This document shows positions 26,533-36,664 of a stretch of DNA of 47,300 nt, piece by piece; the first letter of the stretch is position 1, and the number at the start of each line of letters is the position of its first letter. This DNA comes from an uncultured Burkholderiales bacterium (GTDB lineage Bacteria; Pseudomonadota; Gammaproteobacteria; Burkholderiales; Burkholderiaceae_C). The position numbers were made by a program, and so were the translations under genes. The notes beneath the pieces are model-generated. The model did no database searches and was not told the DNA's origin. It was given only the letters and a program-made list of their open reading frames with translations. The stretch covers positions 1 through 47,300 of the forward strand of contig CAIMTJ010000053.1 of the NCBI GenBank assembly GCA_903844385.1, read 5' to 3'.

Positions 26533-26569
26533 CAAGGGATCCTTGGGGCCTCCAAGCTGCCCCAGCTTG
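26533..26569. terminator. Two small hairpins between serS and the lipoprotein gene
   Basis: CAAGG-GAT-CCTTG (26533-26545) and CAAGCTG-CCC-CAGCTTG (26553-26569) are perfect short stems lying side by side just downstream of serS. Neither is followed by a T-run on the minus strand, so an intrinsic terminator is only possible, not shown. They may instead stabilise the end of the serS transcript. Confidence 0.35.
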
Positions 26570-26603
26570 AAAGACACTGGTCGCAAGTACCTGAGGCGTG
26601 GCA

Positions 26604-27980
<1,377 letters not shown>

Positions 27981-28073
27981 TCAGGCCTTGCACGGTGCAA
28001 AAGCGGCAGGTCTCAGCATGGGTGAAGACATCGGGTGTCAAGCCTGTGAAAAGATCGTGAAAGCCAGTCGTTA

Positions 28074-29033
28074 TCATGAGTGTGAGCCAAAGGGGCGCAG
28101 CCCTTTGGGCAATGGAAATTTAACGGTTTCTTGCACACCGCTCAAGTGACGTACGGTGACAGCGCCCAATTCTCTGAGCTTGGCGATCACCGCTTGGATC
28201 AACACATCAGGGGCGGAGGCACCAGCGGTGAGCCCAACACGGCTGCGTCCCTCAAACCACTCGGCTTGGAGCTCCGAGGCATCGTCCACCATGAAGCTTG
28301 GCTTGCCAAACTTGGCGGCCACATCGCGCAATCGATTCGAGTTCGAGCTGGTGGGACTGCCCACCACGATGACGATGTCCACTTGGGGACTCATGAGTTT
28401 GACGGCGTCTTGTCGGTTTTGGGTGGCGTAACAAATGTCTTGCTGTTTGGGGGATCGAATTTTCGGAAAGCGTTGTTGAACAGCCGCTAAGATATCGGCC
28501 GCATCGTCCATGGACAAGGTGGTTTGGGTGACGACTGCCAACAGATCTGTTTGCTTAGGCTTGACGAAGGCGACTTGATCAACATCCTCTACCAAGTGGA
28601 TCCCCTCACTGAGTTGCCCCATGGTGCCTTCCACCTCAGGATGGCCCTTGTGCCCAATCATGATGAACTCATAGCCTTCTTTGGAGAGCTTGGCCACTTC
28701 GACGTGAACTTTGCTCACCAAAGGGCACGTGGCATCAAAGATGCGAAAGCCACGCGCGTGAGCCTCAAGTTCCACCGACTTGGGCACGCCATGGGCACTG
28801 AAGACCAAGGTGGCACCGGGTGGGACATCGGCCAATTCCTCGATGAAGACAGCACCCTTGGTTTTCAGATCATTGACGACAAAGGTGTTGTGAACGATTT
28901 CGTGGCGAACATAAATGGGGGCACCGAACTTGTCGAGCGCCTGCTCCACAATTTCGATGGCACGGTCAACGCCGGCGCAAAACCCACGAGGTTCAGCCAG
29001 GAAAACATCACGATCCATGGCCTTGATATTCAT
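28074..29033 (-). CDS. ispH: 4-hydroxy-3-methylbut-2-enyl diphosphate reductase
   Basis: IspH carries out the last step of the MEP isoprenoid pathway with a 4Fe-4S cluster. The three cluster cysteines are present: GFCAGVDRAIEI near the N-terminus, DATCPLVSKVH near residue 100, and DICYATQNRQDAV near residue 200. The active-site histidine and glutamate stretches (YVRHEIVHN, GHKGHPEVEGTMGQ) are intact, and the 319-residue length is normal. Its start overlaps the stop of the FKBP isomerase gene by 4 bases (ATGA), giving the conserved fkpB-ispH pair. Confidence 0.98.
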   Translation of the reverse strand: MNIKAMDRDVFLAEPRGFCAGVDRAIEIVEQALDKFGAPIYVRHEIVHNTFVVNDLKTKGAVFIEELADVPPGATLVFSAHGVPKSVELEAHARGFRIFDATCPLVSKVHVEVAKLSKEGYEFIMIGHKGHPEVEGTMGQLSEGIHLVEDVDQVAFVKPKQTDLLAVVTQTTLSMDDAADILAAVQQRFPKIRSPKQQDICYATQNRQDAVKLMSPQVDIVIVVGSPTSSNSNRLRDVAAKFGKPSFMVDDASELQAEWFEGRSRVGLTAGASAPDVLIQAVIAKLRELGAVTVRHLSGVQETVKFPLPKGLRPFGSHS

Positions 29034-29488
29034 AAAACCCCCAGCACCTTGACTTCAAAGACAACCGCCTCACCAGCCAAGGGATGATTGAAGTCAAACT
29101 GAATGGCTGAGTCCGAAATATCCATGACAGTGCCTGCATACTGGCCCTCACCGTTGGGAGTGGGAAACTGCACCACGTCACCGACTTGATAGACTTCCAG
29201 TGGATCTCCAAGTTTGGCGAGCAAGGCCCGCTTGACCCACTGCTGCATCTCAGGATTTTTGGGGCCAAAAGCATCACCCGCGGCAATGTCCAGCGTCACA
29301 TGGGCGCCTTCTTCAAGGCCCAACAAACGCGACTCTAGGGCGGGCGACAGCTCGCTGGCACCCAGCGTCAGGGTGGCGGGTTTGTCTTGGAAGGTGTTGA
29401 TCACGTCGCCCTTATTGCCGCTCAGCCTGTAATGCAAGGTGACAAAGGAGTGGGCGTCAATTCGAGGGGTCATGATTGCATTTTGCAC
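29030..29488 (-). CDS. fkpB: FKBP-type peptidyl-prolyl cis-trans isomerase (SlpA/FkpB type)
   Basis: The 152-residue protein has the SlyD/SlpA-like FKBP fold: VTLHYRLSGNKGDVINTFQD, the inserted flap, and GDVVQFPTPNGEGQYAGTV followed by DFNHPLAGEAVVFEVKV. Family members are cytoplasmic prolyl isomerases. It lacks the His-rich tail of SlyD. Coupling to ispH is common in gammaproteobacteria and betaproteobacteria. Confidence 0.94.
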   Translation of the reverse strand: MQNAIMTPRIDAHSFVTLHYRLSGNKGDVINTFQDKPATLTLGASELSPALESRLLGLEEGAHVTLDIAAGDAFGPKNPEMQQWVKRALLAKLGDPLEVYQVGDVVQFPTPNGEGQYAGTVMDISDSAIQFDFNHPLAGEAVVFEVKVLGVL

Positions 29489-29757
29489 AAAGTTGAATGA
29501 TCAATGAAAGAATAGCTTTGCATTTTAGGGCTGATTTGGCCTTGCGTCTTTAAAATTTCGATGTCTTTGCCGTCAAAAAAACAGGGTGCTGGGTCCGCTT
29601 TGTCGGTGGCGAAATGCGCCGCTTGACCAGCAGCAGTACTTGGTGACAGGGGTCGCTGAGCCATGCTGGCGTCAAGAAGGCCCATGTTGGCACCCATTGC
29701 GCATCGCGATATCATGCACACGACTCACCTTTTTCGTTCAAATATGGGGCAAACAAC

Positions 29758-30396
29758 TTGAAATCCAAATCACTGACCGACTTGGCCAAGCTCAAGGAGG
29801 AACTCAGCCGTCAGCAAGAACTCGAAGCCCAGAAACGTCAATTGGAAATCGAACAAGAAAAAGTGCGGCAGTCGCAAATGAATCTTTTCTTGAAAGCGGT
29901 GGGGCCAGTCTTGCCGATTCAACACGGCCATCGTGTTCGCCTCAAAACCAAGTCGCCAGAGCCCATTGCATTTCAGCAAATCAAAGACGACCAAGCGGTG
30001 CTGCAGGCGAGCTTGAGTGATGAGTTTGATGCCTCAACCTTGCTCGATGTGGATGACCAACTGAGTTTTCGTCGCCCAGGCATCGGACTGGATGTGACGA
30101 AAAAGTTGCGCACGGGAGGGTGGTCCATTCAAGGTCAAATTGACTTGCACGGACTCAGGCGCGAAGAGGCCCGAGAAAGTCTCAATCAATTCGTCAGAGA
30201 TGCCAGCAAAATGGGGTGGCGCTGCGTGAGGGTGGTGCACGGCAAAGGATTGGGTTCTCCAGGCAAAGAATCTGTTCTCAAAGCCAAAACCCAGACCTGG
30301 TTGGTGCAAAAAAATGAGGTGCTGGCTTTTGTTCAGGCCAAGGCGTCGGAAGGCGGTGCTGGTGCGCTCGTGGTTTTGCTCAAAGGGGCTTTGTAA
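29758..30396 (+). CDS. Smr/MutS2-type DNA endonuclease-like domain protein
   Basis: The C-terminal 90 residues form an Smr domain, with the DLHG motif (IQGQIDLHGLRREEARESL) and the HGKG motif (VRVVHGKGLGSPGKE). Smr domains nick or cleave nucleic acids. The N-terminal part has a helical stretch rich in Gln and Glu (LKEELSRQQELEAQKRQLEI). A TTG start at 29758 is the best available; there is no in-frame ATG nearby. It runs divergently from fkpB across 269 bases and converges on the globin gene. Confidence 0.93.
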   Translation: MKSKSLTDLAKLKEELSRQQELEAQKRQLEIEQEKVRQSQMNLFLKAVGPVLPIQHGHRVRLKTKSPEPIAFQQIKDDQAVLQASLSDEFDASTLLDVDDQLSFRRPGIGLDVTKKLRTGGWSIQGQIDLHGLRREEARESLNQFVRDASKMGWRCVRVVHGKGLGSPGKESVLKAKTQTWLVQKNEVLAFVQAKASEGGAGALVVLLKGAL

Positions 30397-30465
30397 GGTG
30401 CCGCTCGTGTCTCGATGTCCCCCGCAAGACCGCAATCGCTAAAGTCGACGACCTGAGCGTTGGTT

Positions 30466-30870
30466 TCAAATGTTGCGCATCCAGTCCGCTGTTTTGAAAA
30501 AACTCTGAGCGAGTTGGTCTTTGAGATCCTCTTCAACGCCCAGCTCAGACATGGCCTGGTGCATGCACAGCAGCCATTGGTTGCGCTCCAATATGCCAAT
30601 TTTGAACGGTAAGTGACGGGCTCGCAGCATCGGGTGTCCAATCTGTTCTTGGTACAGAGAGGGGCCACCGAGCCAGCCAGACAAGAACCAAAAAAGACGT
30701 TCTTGAGCGCGGCTCAGGTCTGGCCCATGCACGGCACGCAGTTCCTGGTAAGCCACCTCGGAGTCCATGAGAAAGTAAAACCGTTGGGTGAGCTCGCGCA
30801 CTCGAGACTCACCGCCTAAACGCTCATAGGGGGTGCTGGCCGGGAGGGATTCTTCAAGTTCGTGGGTCAT
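30466..30870 (-). CDS. Group II truncated hemoglobin
   Basis: The 134-residue protein starts its globin fold with YERLGGESRVRELTQRFYFL and carries FLSGWLGGPSLYQEQIGHPM, the proximal-histidine region RARHLPFKIG, and the Trp of helix G (RNQWLLCMHQAM). These are marks of trHbII. Members bind oxygen or other small ligands and are linked to peroxide or NO defence. It is a single gene, converging with the Smr gene and 118 bases downstream of the permease. Confidence 0.93.
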   Translation of the reverse strand: MTHELEESLPASTPYERLGGESRVRELTQRFYFLMDSEVAYQELRAVHGPDLSRAQERLFWFLSGWLGGPSLYQEQIGHPMLRARHLPFKIGILERNQWLLCMHQAMSELGVEEDLKDQLAQSFFKTADWMRNI

Positions 30871-30988
30871 GGCAGAGGGTGAACAATGGCAACATCAAAC
30901 GCAGGGTAACCCAAAGTGAGACGACCCCTTTGATGAAGATCATCGGTTCAGTTGTTGATCGAAAGACGCGTTGACAGGATTTTTAATT

Positions 30989-33541
30989 TTAGAGCGCTGA
31001 ATTTCTAAGGGTTTGCATCACGGGGTTGCTCAAGACCCCCTTCAATCCCCAACTTCCGGCCACCCAGGCCAAGGCAGCACCCGCCAAAATTCCTTGAAGT
31101 AGCAAAAAGCCATTGGGTGACCAGGTGAAGTCAAACACATACTTGGCCAAGGCACCCCCAATGAGCCAAGCCATGGCGCTTGCTAACAAGCCAGACAACG
31201 CACCCATGGCGATGAGTTCAGTGCGTTGCACGCGAATGAGCAGGTGTTGGGTGGCCCCCAAAGCGCGCAAGATGGCCTGATCGCGAAGACGCTCGTTTCT
31301 CGACAGACCAATAGCGGCAAACAAAACACCCAAGCCTGCCGCCAAGGTGAAGAGAAACAAGGCCTCAATCGCCAAAGTGACTTGGTCAAGGATAGATTGA
31401 ATTTGAGTGAGGGTGGCATCCATGTCCACCTCTGTGATGTTGGGGAATTGATGAATCAAAGCGTTGTCAAAATGTGGTTCGTTGGGCGCACGAAAGGAAG
31501 AGATGTAAGTCAAGGGCAAATCAGGCATGCTGTCGGTGTTGAACATGACAAAGAAATTGGCCCGCATGGAGGTCCAATTGACCTCGCGAATAGAGGTGAT
31601 AACTCCCTCTTGTGATTCACCCGCCACGTCAAAGACCATCCGGTCGCCCATGGAAAGACCCAATGTTTTCGCCATGCCCGCTTCCACGCTCAAGCCCTTG
31701 GGGGATTGTGCGCTCCAAACGCCTCGAGTGATGCGGTTGTGCTCGGGCGAATGGGCGCTGAAGGACAGATTAAAGGAGTGATCGACCAAGCGGCGTGCTT
31801 GATCGTCGCTGTAATCTTGCGCACTCACGGCTCGGCTGTTGATGCCGATCAATCGACCCCTGAACATGGGGTACCAATCAAAACTCCCCACGTGGTGGGC
31901 GCGCAGGTAGTCTTGAAACGGTTCACTTTGAGAGGGCGACAAATTGATAACAAAGCGATTGGGTGCGTCTTTGGGGGAACTTTTTTGCCAACTTTGGATC
32001 AAGTCAGTTCTCAATAAGACCAACAGCATCAAGGCCAATAAGCCCACCGACAAGGCGCTCACTTGAAGCAAGGTGTAGGCGGGTCTAGAGGTCAACTGGC
32101 GTGTCGCCAGGGTCAGTCCGATTGGAAAGGAAGCCCTTCCTTGAACCCAGAGCAAAAGTTGTATAAATCCCCAAGTGAGCACGGCAAAAAGCACAATGGC
32201 CAGCGCAAATCCGCCCACCACCATGAGGCCGAGTTTCAAGTGTTGGCTCACCATCACTAAGAGTGCGCCCAAGCCGCCCAGCCCCAAGATCAGCACCCCT
32301 AGTGTGATGCCTTTGGGGGGGTCGAGATCGCGGCGAATGATGCGCATGGGCGTCACGCGCGAGAGCTGCATGATGGGCGGCCAACCAAAGGTCATGAGCA
32401 ACGTGAGTCCGATGGCCAGACCTTGCCACCAAGGTGTGGTTGAGGGCCAAGGCAATTGAGTATCCAGCAGGCCTTTGAGCAGTTCGATCAAGCCCAGATG
32501 CATGCCAAACCCCAAAACGAGACCCGTTGCTGAAGCGAGCAGTCCCACGACCCCAAACTCGAGTAAAAAGACACCCTCGATACTGGACTGGGTTTGGCCC
32601 AATACCCGATAAAGCGCACAGTCATTGAGCCGCTTCATGGCAAAGCCCCTGGCTGCCAAAGCCACTGCCACGGCGCAGAGCAAAGCACACAGCAAAGAGA
32701 CCAAGTGCAAGAACTCTGATGCTTTGTCCAAGGTGGCGCGCATCTCCGGTCGGCCATCTTTGAGGGTTTCGAGTCGAATGCCTCTGGCGCTTTGATCCTG
32801 AAGCTTGGTCTTGAGCCACGCTTGGTACTGGTCCAAATGCTCAGGGGTTCCAACCAGAGCCAATCGCCAATTGATCCGCGAGCCTTCCAGCACCAAATGG
32901 GTGGAGGCCAAGTCAGCGACATTGATCATCACCCGAGGGGAAAAATTCATGAACCCTGAGCCTTTATCGGGCTCATCTTCAATGACAGCTTGCACGCGCA
33001 AGGTGGCATCGCCCAGAACAATGCTTTGACCCACGGAGACCGACAAAAAATCGAGCACACTCGGGTCGACCCACACCTGACTAGGCAAAGGACTGTTTTG
33101 ACTTTTTGCTGGTGTTGAAGCTCCTTGAGCATGGATGGCTAAAGCGTCTTGAAGCTTGACCACGCCTTTGAGGGGATAGTGGTTCTCCACGGCTTTGAGT
33201 GACACCAAGTGCGTGGACCCATTGGACGTTTGGTTCGAGCGCGCCATGGTGGACAGCGTCAAAGTTTGGGACATATCCAGGCCCAAGGCTTGGGCTTTTT
33301 GTTTGAACTCCAATGGGACCTCATGGTCACTCACCACCACCAAGTCACCGCCCATGAGTTGGGTTGCATGCGACTCCAAACCGCGCTCGAGTCGATCGGA
33401 TAAAAAAGACACCGAACTCATGGCGGCAACACCCAGGCAGACTGAAAAAACCAGCAGTTTGAGTTCGCCCGATCGCAAGTCACGCAAGGTCGAGCGCAAA
33501 GCTGTTTTGAAAATATTCATTGAATAAGCGCTGGTTGACAT
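30989..33541 (-). CDS. Large FtsX-like ABC transporter permease
   Basis: The roughly 850-residue protein has the layout of the MacB/FtsX-type permeases with two FtsX units: an N-terminal membrane segment (LLVFSVCLGVAAMSSVSFLS), a big periplasmic domain, membrane clusters near 290-430 and 440-520, and three more at the C-terminus (LFLFTLAAGLGVLFAAIGLS). Such proteins in proteobacteria (YbbP type) work with an ATPase of the LolD/YbbA type, which is not adjacent here. The longest frame starts at 33607, but alignment to family members starting near the 'RSTLRDLRSGELK' stretch favours 33541 or 33520. Substrate is unknown; lipoprotein or lipid handling is only a family-based possibility. Confidence 0.93.
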   Translation of the reverse strand: MSTSAYSMNIFKTALRSTLRDLRSGELKLLVFSVCLGVAAMSSVSFLSDRLERGLESHATQLMGGDLVVVSDHEVPLEFKQKAQALGLDMSQTLTLSTMARSNQTSNGSTHLVSLKAVENHYPLKGVVKLQDALAIHAQGASTPAKSQNSPLPSQVWVDPSVLDFLSVSVGQSIVLGDATLRVQAVIEDEPDKGSGFMNFSPRVMINVADLASTHLVLEGSRINWRLALVGTPEHLDQYQAWLKTKLQDQSARGIRLETLKDGRPEMRATLDKASEFLHLVSLLCALLCAVAVALAARGFAMKRLNDCALYRVLGQTQSSIEGVFLLEFGVVGLLASATGLVLGFGMHLGLIELLKGLLDTQLPWPSTTPWWQGLAIGLTLLMTFGWPPIMQLSRVTPMRIIRRDLDPPKGITLGVLILGLGGLGALLVMVSQHLKLGLMVVGGFALAIVLFAVLTWGFIQLLLWVQGRASFPIGLTLATRQLTSRPAYTLLQVSALSVGLLALMLLVLLRTDLIQSWQKSSPKDAPNRFVINLSPSQSEPFQDYLRAHHVGSFDWYPMFRGRLIGINSRAVSAQDYSDDQARRLVDHSFNLSFSAHSPEHNRITRGVWSAQSPKGLSVEAGMAKTLGLSMGDRMVFDVAGESQEGVITSIREVNWTSMRANFFVMFNTDSMPDLPLTYISSFRAPNEPHFDNALIHQFPNITEVDMDATLTQIQSILDQVTLAIEALFLFTLAAGLGVLFAAIGLSRNERLRDQAILRALGATQHLLIRVQRTELIAMGALSGLLASAMAWLIGGALAKYVFDFTWSPNGFLLLQGILAGAALAWVAGSWGLKGVLSNPVMQTLRNSAL

Positions 33542-33691
33542 GTTGGTCGGTAGCCAAAGTGGTATTGAATCACAATCGAGACGGGTGCGGTGTTCTACCC
33601 TTATCAAGGCAGTCCAAGCTTAACAGAGCCCATCAAAGCCTCTGTAACTCTTGCTCGATTGTCCCCGAGCGCTTCTTAGTCATTGTCTGTA

Positions 33692-33720
33692 TTGACGGGT
33701 TTTGGGCAGGTGTTTAAGAT
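33692..33720 (+). promoter_or_regulatory. Sigma-70-like promoter for the bicupin operon
   Basis: TTGACG (33692-33697) and TAAGAT (33715-33720) are separated by exactly 17 bases. Each differs from the consensus by one or two positions. It lies 116 bases before the bicupin start, in the region divergent from the permease gene, so a transcript start near 33727 would leave a leader of about 110 bases. Confidence 0.55.
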
Positions 33721-33723
33721 ATC

Positions 33724-33765
33724 AGAACGTTGTTCTTTTAGGTGGAACATTTTGGGCTGTTCACC
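33724..33765 (+). promoter_or_regulatory. Two inverted repeats at the predicted transcript start, candidate operators
   Basis: AGAAC-GTT-GTTCT at 33724-33736 is a perfect 5-base inverted repeat, and GGTGGAACA-N8-TGTTCACC at 33741-33765 pairs 8 bases with one extra G. Both contain GAAC/GTTC half-sites, are 4 bases apart, and start just after the -10 box. The position fits a repressor binding site or, for the second repeat, an RNA hairpin in the leader. No regulator gene is adjacent, so the ligand is unknown. Confidence 0.4.
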
Positions 33766-33835
33766 TGCATGACAAATCTCACCCTCGCGCCATTGCCGTG
33801 GATTCTTAAATTGTTTACAACCCCCCTCAATCACC

Positions 33836-35059
33836 ATGCCTCACGATAAAGACACCAGCCATTGGCACGAACCTGCAGGACATAAACGTGCTGGCTTTGG
33901 CGAATTCAAAAAACAGCCCACACCCTATGACGCTTTCATGCAAGAGGAGGGCATCCCAGTCTTTCGGGGTGTAGGTATTAGTAAGGTGCAAAATTTAGCT
34001 TTGATGCCATGGAAAAGAACAGGCGGTAAAGGCCACTATATCCAGTTGTATGGCACCGAGACCCGTTGGGGCTGTCACGTGGTGGAGGTGCCTGCAGCAG
34101 GTGCGCTTCACCCAGAGCGGCACATGTATGAGGAGATTTACTTGGTCGTCGAAGGCCGGGGCACCACCGAGGTGTGGCAAGAGGGCGATCAAAAGAAACA
34201 TGTCTTTGAATGGCAAAAAGGCTCCATGTTTTCGATTCCCATCAATGCGTGGCATCGCATTGTGAATGCGACCAATAGCGGAGCACTGCTGCTTGGCGGT
34301 ACCACCGCCCCCAATGTGCTCAACATGCTTCAAAATACAGAAGCGGTTTTCAATAACCCCTTCATATTTAAAGACCGCTTCAACGGTGCAGATGATTTTT
34401 ATAAAGCACAAGATGAAATTGAGCCCGATCCTGTGAGAGGCTTGGCCATGCGTCGCACCAACTTCATCCCTGATGTGGTTCACTGTGACTTACCTCTGGA
34501 CAACCGTCGCTCACCAGGCTACCGGCGCATAGAGCCCTTCATGACCAACAATTGTTTTTATTTCTGGATTGGTCAGCATGAAAATGGGCGTTACTCCAAG
34601 GCGCATGCGCACACCTCGGCAGCGGTTTTGATTTGTCTCAACGGCAAAGGTTATACCTACACTTGGCCCGAAAAAGAAGGCATCAACCCCTGGAAAGATG
34701 GCAAACCGGAGGTGGTCAAACGCATTGATTACGAACCTGTTGGCTTGGTGTCGGCTGCACCGGGTGGTGCACGTTGGTACCACCAGCACTTCAGTGCCGG
34801 TCAAGAGGCGCTTCGCTTGACCGCCTGGTTTGGTCCGCACAATCCAGGCCGTGATCCTGGCGCTCCTGGTGAAAAACACACCGATTACACCGCGCAAGAA
34901 CTCACTGAAGAGGGCGGTACAGCCATTCCCTATTGGATGGAAGACCCTTACATCCGCCAAGAATATCAAGCTTTGATCAAGGCCAATGGGGTTCCCGACC
35001 GCATGGACCCAGCATGGTATGAGGTACCTGAGGGACAAGCCAACTTCGTCAAGAAATGA
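33836..35059 (+). CDS. Two-domain cupin protein (gentisate-dioxygenase-like fold)
   Basis: The 407-residue protein has two cupin domains. The first has the metal-binding pattern H-x3-H-x2-E in LHPERHMYEEIYLVVEGRG followed by IPINAWHRIVNA. The second has KAHAHTSAAVLICLNGKG, keeping HxH but with Ala/Ser where Glu usually sits, and a second histidine pair in RWYHQHFSAG. Bicupins include gentisate 1,2-dioxygenase and related ring-cleaving or decarboxylating enzymes, but this one is not close enough to name a substrate. Its TGA overlaps the start of the EutA-like gene by ATGA, so the two products are probably made in step and may function together. Confidence 0.88.
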   Translation: MPHDKDTSHWHEPAGHKRAGFGEFKKQPTPYDAFMQEEGIPVFRGVGISKVQNLALMPWKRTGGKGHYIQLYGTETRWGCHVVEVPAAGALHPERHMYEEIYLVVEGRGTTEVWQEGDQKKHVFEWQKGSMFSIPINAWHRIVNATNSGALLLGGTTAPNVLNMLQNTEAVFNNPFIFKDRFNGADDFYKAQDEIEPDPVRGLAMRRTNFIPDVVHCDLPLDNRRSPGYRRIEPFMTNNCFYFWIGQHENGRYSKAHAHTSAAVLICLNGKGYTYTWPEKEGINPWKDGKPEVVKRIDYEPVGLVSAAPGGARWYHQHFSAGQEALRLTAWFGPHNPGRDPGAPGEKHTDYTAQELTEEGGTAIPYWMEDPYIRQEYQALIKANGVPDRMDPAWYEVPEGQANFVKK

Positions 35060-36606
35060 GCGAAGATGCTGGCGGGCGGATTTTTTTCAGCAACATCAAG
35101 CGCAGTCTTGAAGTTGAGGATGAAATCGTCCTCATCAGTGTCGGGGTAGACATTGGATCATCAACCTCGCATTTGGTTTTTTCGCGATTGGTGATGGAGC
35201 GTTTGGACAATCGTTATATCGTGAGTGAGAGGACTATTTTGCACGAGTCCGATGTGATGCTCACACCGTATGCCGAGAATCAGACCATTGATGCAGATCG
35301 TTTGGGGCAATTCATCTATTCCCAATATGAAGAAGCTGGAATCACTTCCGACAAAATTGACACCGGCGCCTTGATTTTGACGGGTGTGGCCGTTCGAAGA
35401 AGCAATGCGCGTGCAATTGCAGACCTGTTCGCCAAAGAGGCGGGTAAATTTGTGTCCGTGAGTGCGGGCGATGCGCTGGAGACCACGTTGGCTGCCTTTG
35501 GTTCGGGTGCCGCTGCGCTGTCCATCCGAACAGGCCAAACGGTGATGAATATTGACATGGGTGGAGGTACCACCAAGTTCGCGGTTTGTCGTCACGGTCA
35601 AGTCGTTGACATTACCGCACTTGATGTGGGTGCTCGTATTGTGTCGTTTGATGACCATGGGCTCGTTAATCGAATCGAAGAAGCAGCAAAACAATTGGCG
35701 CATGAAGCTCACGTCGATTTGGTGTTGGGTGAGCCTTTGAGTGATGGTGATCGATTGAAGTTGGTTCAATTGATGGCCCAGCGCGTGCTTCAAGTGGGCC
35801 ATCATCTGCCCAGTGCCTCACTGCCTCAAGAGGTGATAGCTCTCTTGCGATTGGACTCCATGGAGTACATTCATCCACCCAAAATTCTCACGTTTTCTGG
35901 CGGTGTTTCAGAATACATCTATGACAAACAAGTCAACAGTTTCAATGACTTGGGGCCAGATTTGGCCCGTGAGGTCAAACGCTTGGTGCTTGAACAGTGG
36001 CCTAGCGTTGAATTGCTCGAACCTATGCAGGGTATTCGTGCCACAGTTGTGGGGGCCTCACAATACACCGTGCAAGTCAGTGGCAGTACCATTTTTGTTG
36101 AACCCAAAGAGACACTGCCACTTCGCAACATTGCAGTCATCGCGCCCGAACTGAGTTTGACTTCTGAGATTTTGGATCCACAAGTCATTGCACAAGCGAT
36201 TCGAAAATCACTGCGTCGGCTCGATTTACAAGATGGAGAGGCGGTGGTGGCCATGTTTTATGAGTGGGGTGGATCAGCGAGTTATGCTCGATTGGATGCA
36301 TTTTGCCAAGGTGTTCAACTCGGCATGGACGTATTGATTTCGAAAAACCAGCCCGTGGTCTTGGTGGGTGAAGCGGATTGTGCGGGCCTCATTGGTATTC
36401 ACTGTCAGCAAGAACGTCATTTTGGGGTTCCAGTGATCTCGGTTGACGGGGTGACACTTACAGAACTCGATTATGTCGACATCGGTGCGATGCTGGAGAC
36501 CTCGGGAGCCGTACCCGTGGTGATCAAATCTTTGGTCTTTCCATCCTCAAGTGGGCTTGGCAAAAGCGGATATTCTTTGGAAGGCAGTGGCAATGCAAGC
36601 AAATGA
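35056..36606 (+). CDS. EutA-like ATPase (ethanolamine ammonia-lyase reactivase family)
   Basis: The 516-residue protein shows the actin/Hsp70-type ATPase signature of EutA: phosphate-1 motif VGVDIGSSTSHLVFSRL, phosphate-2 motif VMNIDMGGGTTKFAV, and TGVAVRRSNARAIADLFAKE. The remainder also follows EutA (ILTFSGGVSEYIYD, GIRATVVGASQYTVQVSGS, VVPVVIKSLVFPS). EutA restores B12-inactivated ethanolamine ammonia-lyase by exchanging damaged cobalamin. No eutB or eutC is in the window. The first 25 residues extend beyond E. coli EutA. Pairing with a bicupin instead suggests a different client, but this is inference. Confidence 0.9.
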   Translation: MSEDAGGRIFFSNIKRSLEVEDEIVLISVGVDIGSSTSHLVFSRLVMERLDNRYIVSERTILHESDVMLTPYAENQTIDADRLGQFIYSQYEEAGITSDKIDTGALILTGVAVRRSNARAIADLFAKEAGKFVSVSAGDALETTLAAFGSGAAALSIRTGQTVMNIDMGGGTTKFAVCRHGQVVDITALDVGARIVSFDDHGLVNRIEEAAKQLAHEAHVDLVLGEPLSDGDRLKLVQLMAQRVLQVGHHLPSASLPQEVIALLRLDSMEYIHPPKILTFSGGVSEYIYDKQVNSFNDLGPDLAREVKRLVLEQWPSVELLEPMQGIRATVVGASQYTVQVSGSTIFVEPKETLPLRNIAVIAPELSLTSEILDPQVIAQAIRKSLRRLDLQDGEAVVAMFYEWGGSASYARLDAFCQGVQLGMDVLISKNQPVVLVGEADCAGLIGIHCQQERHFGVPVISVDGVTLTELDYVDIGAMLETSGAVPVVIKSLVFPSSSGLGKSGYSLEGSGNASK

Positions 36607-36661
36607 TTGGTCTGAACGTGTACTTCAGCAAAACGTTGACCTGCATGGGCTGAAGGCTTAA
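36593..36661 (+). CDS. Possible 22-residue leader-type ORF before pip
   Basis: An ATG at 36593, inside the end of the EutA-like gene, has GGAAGG about 8 bases upstream and gives MQANDWSERVLQQNVDLHGL plus KA. Its stop is 3 bases before the pip start, and pip has its own GAAGG. It may only be a chance frame or may couple translation of pip to the upstream gene. There is no known relative. Confidence 0.2.
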   Translation: MQANDWSERVLQQNVDLHGLKA

Positions 36662-36664
36662 ATC

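Noticed and set aside
29470-29721. 83-codon minus-strand frame upstream of fkpB
   Set aside because: It overlaps the start of fkpB, has no good ribosome site and matches no family; its composition is not convincing.
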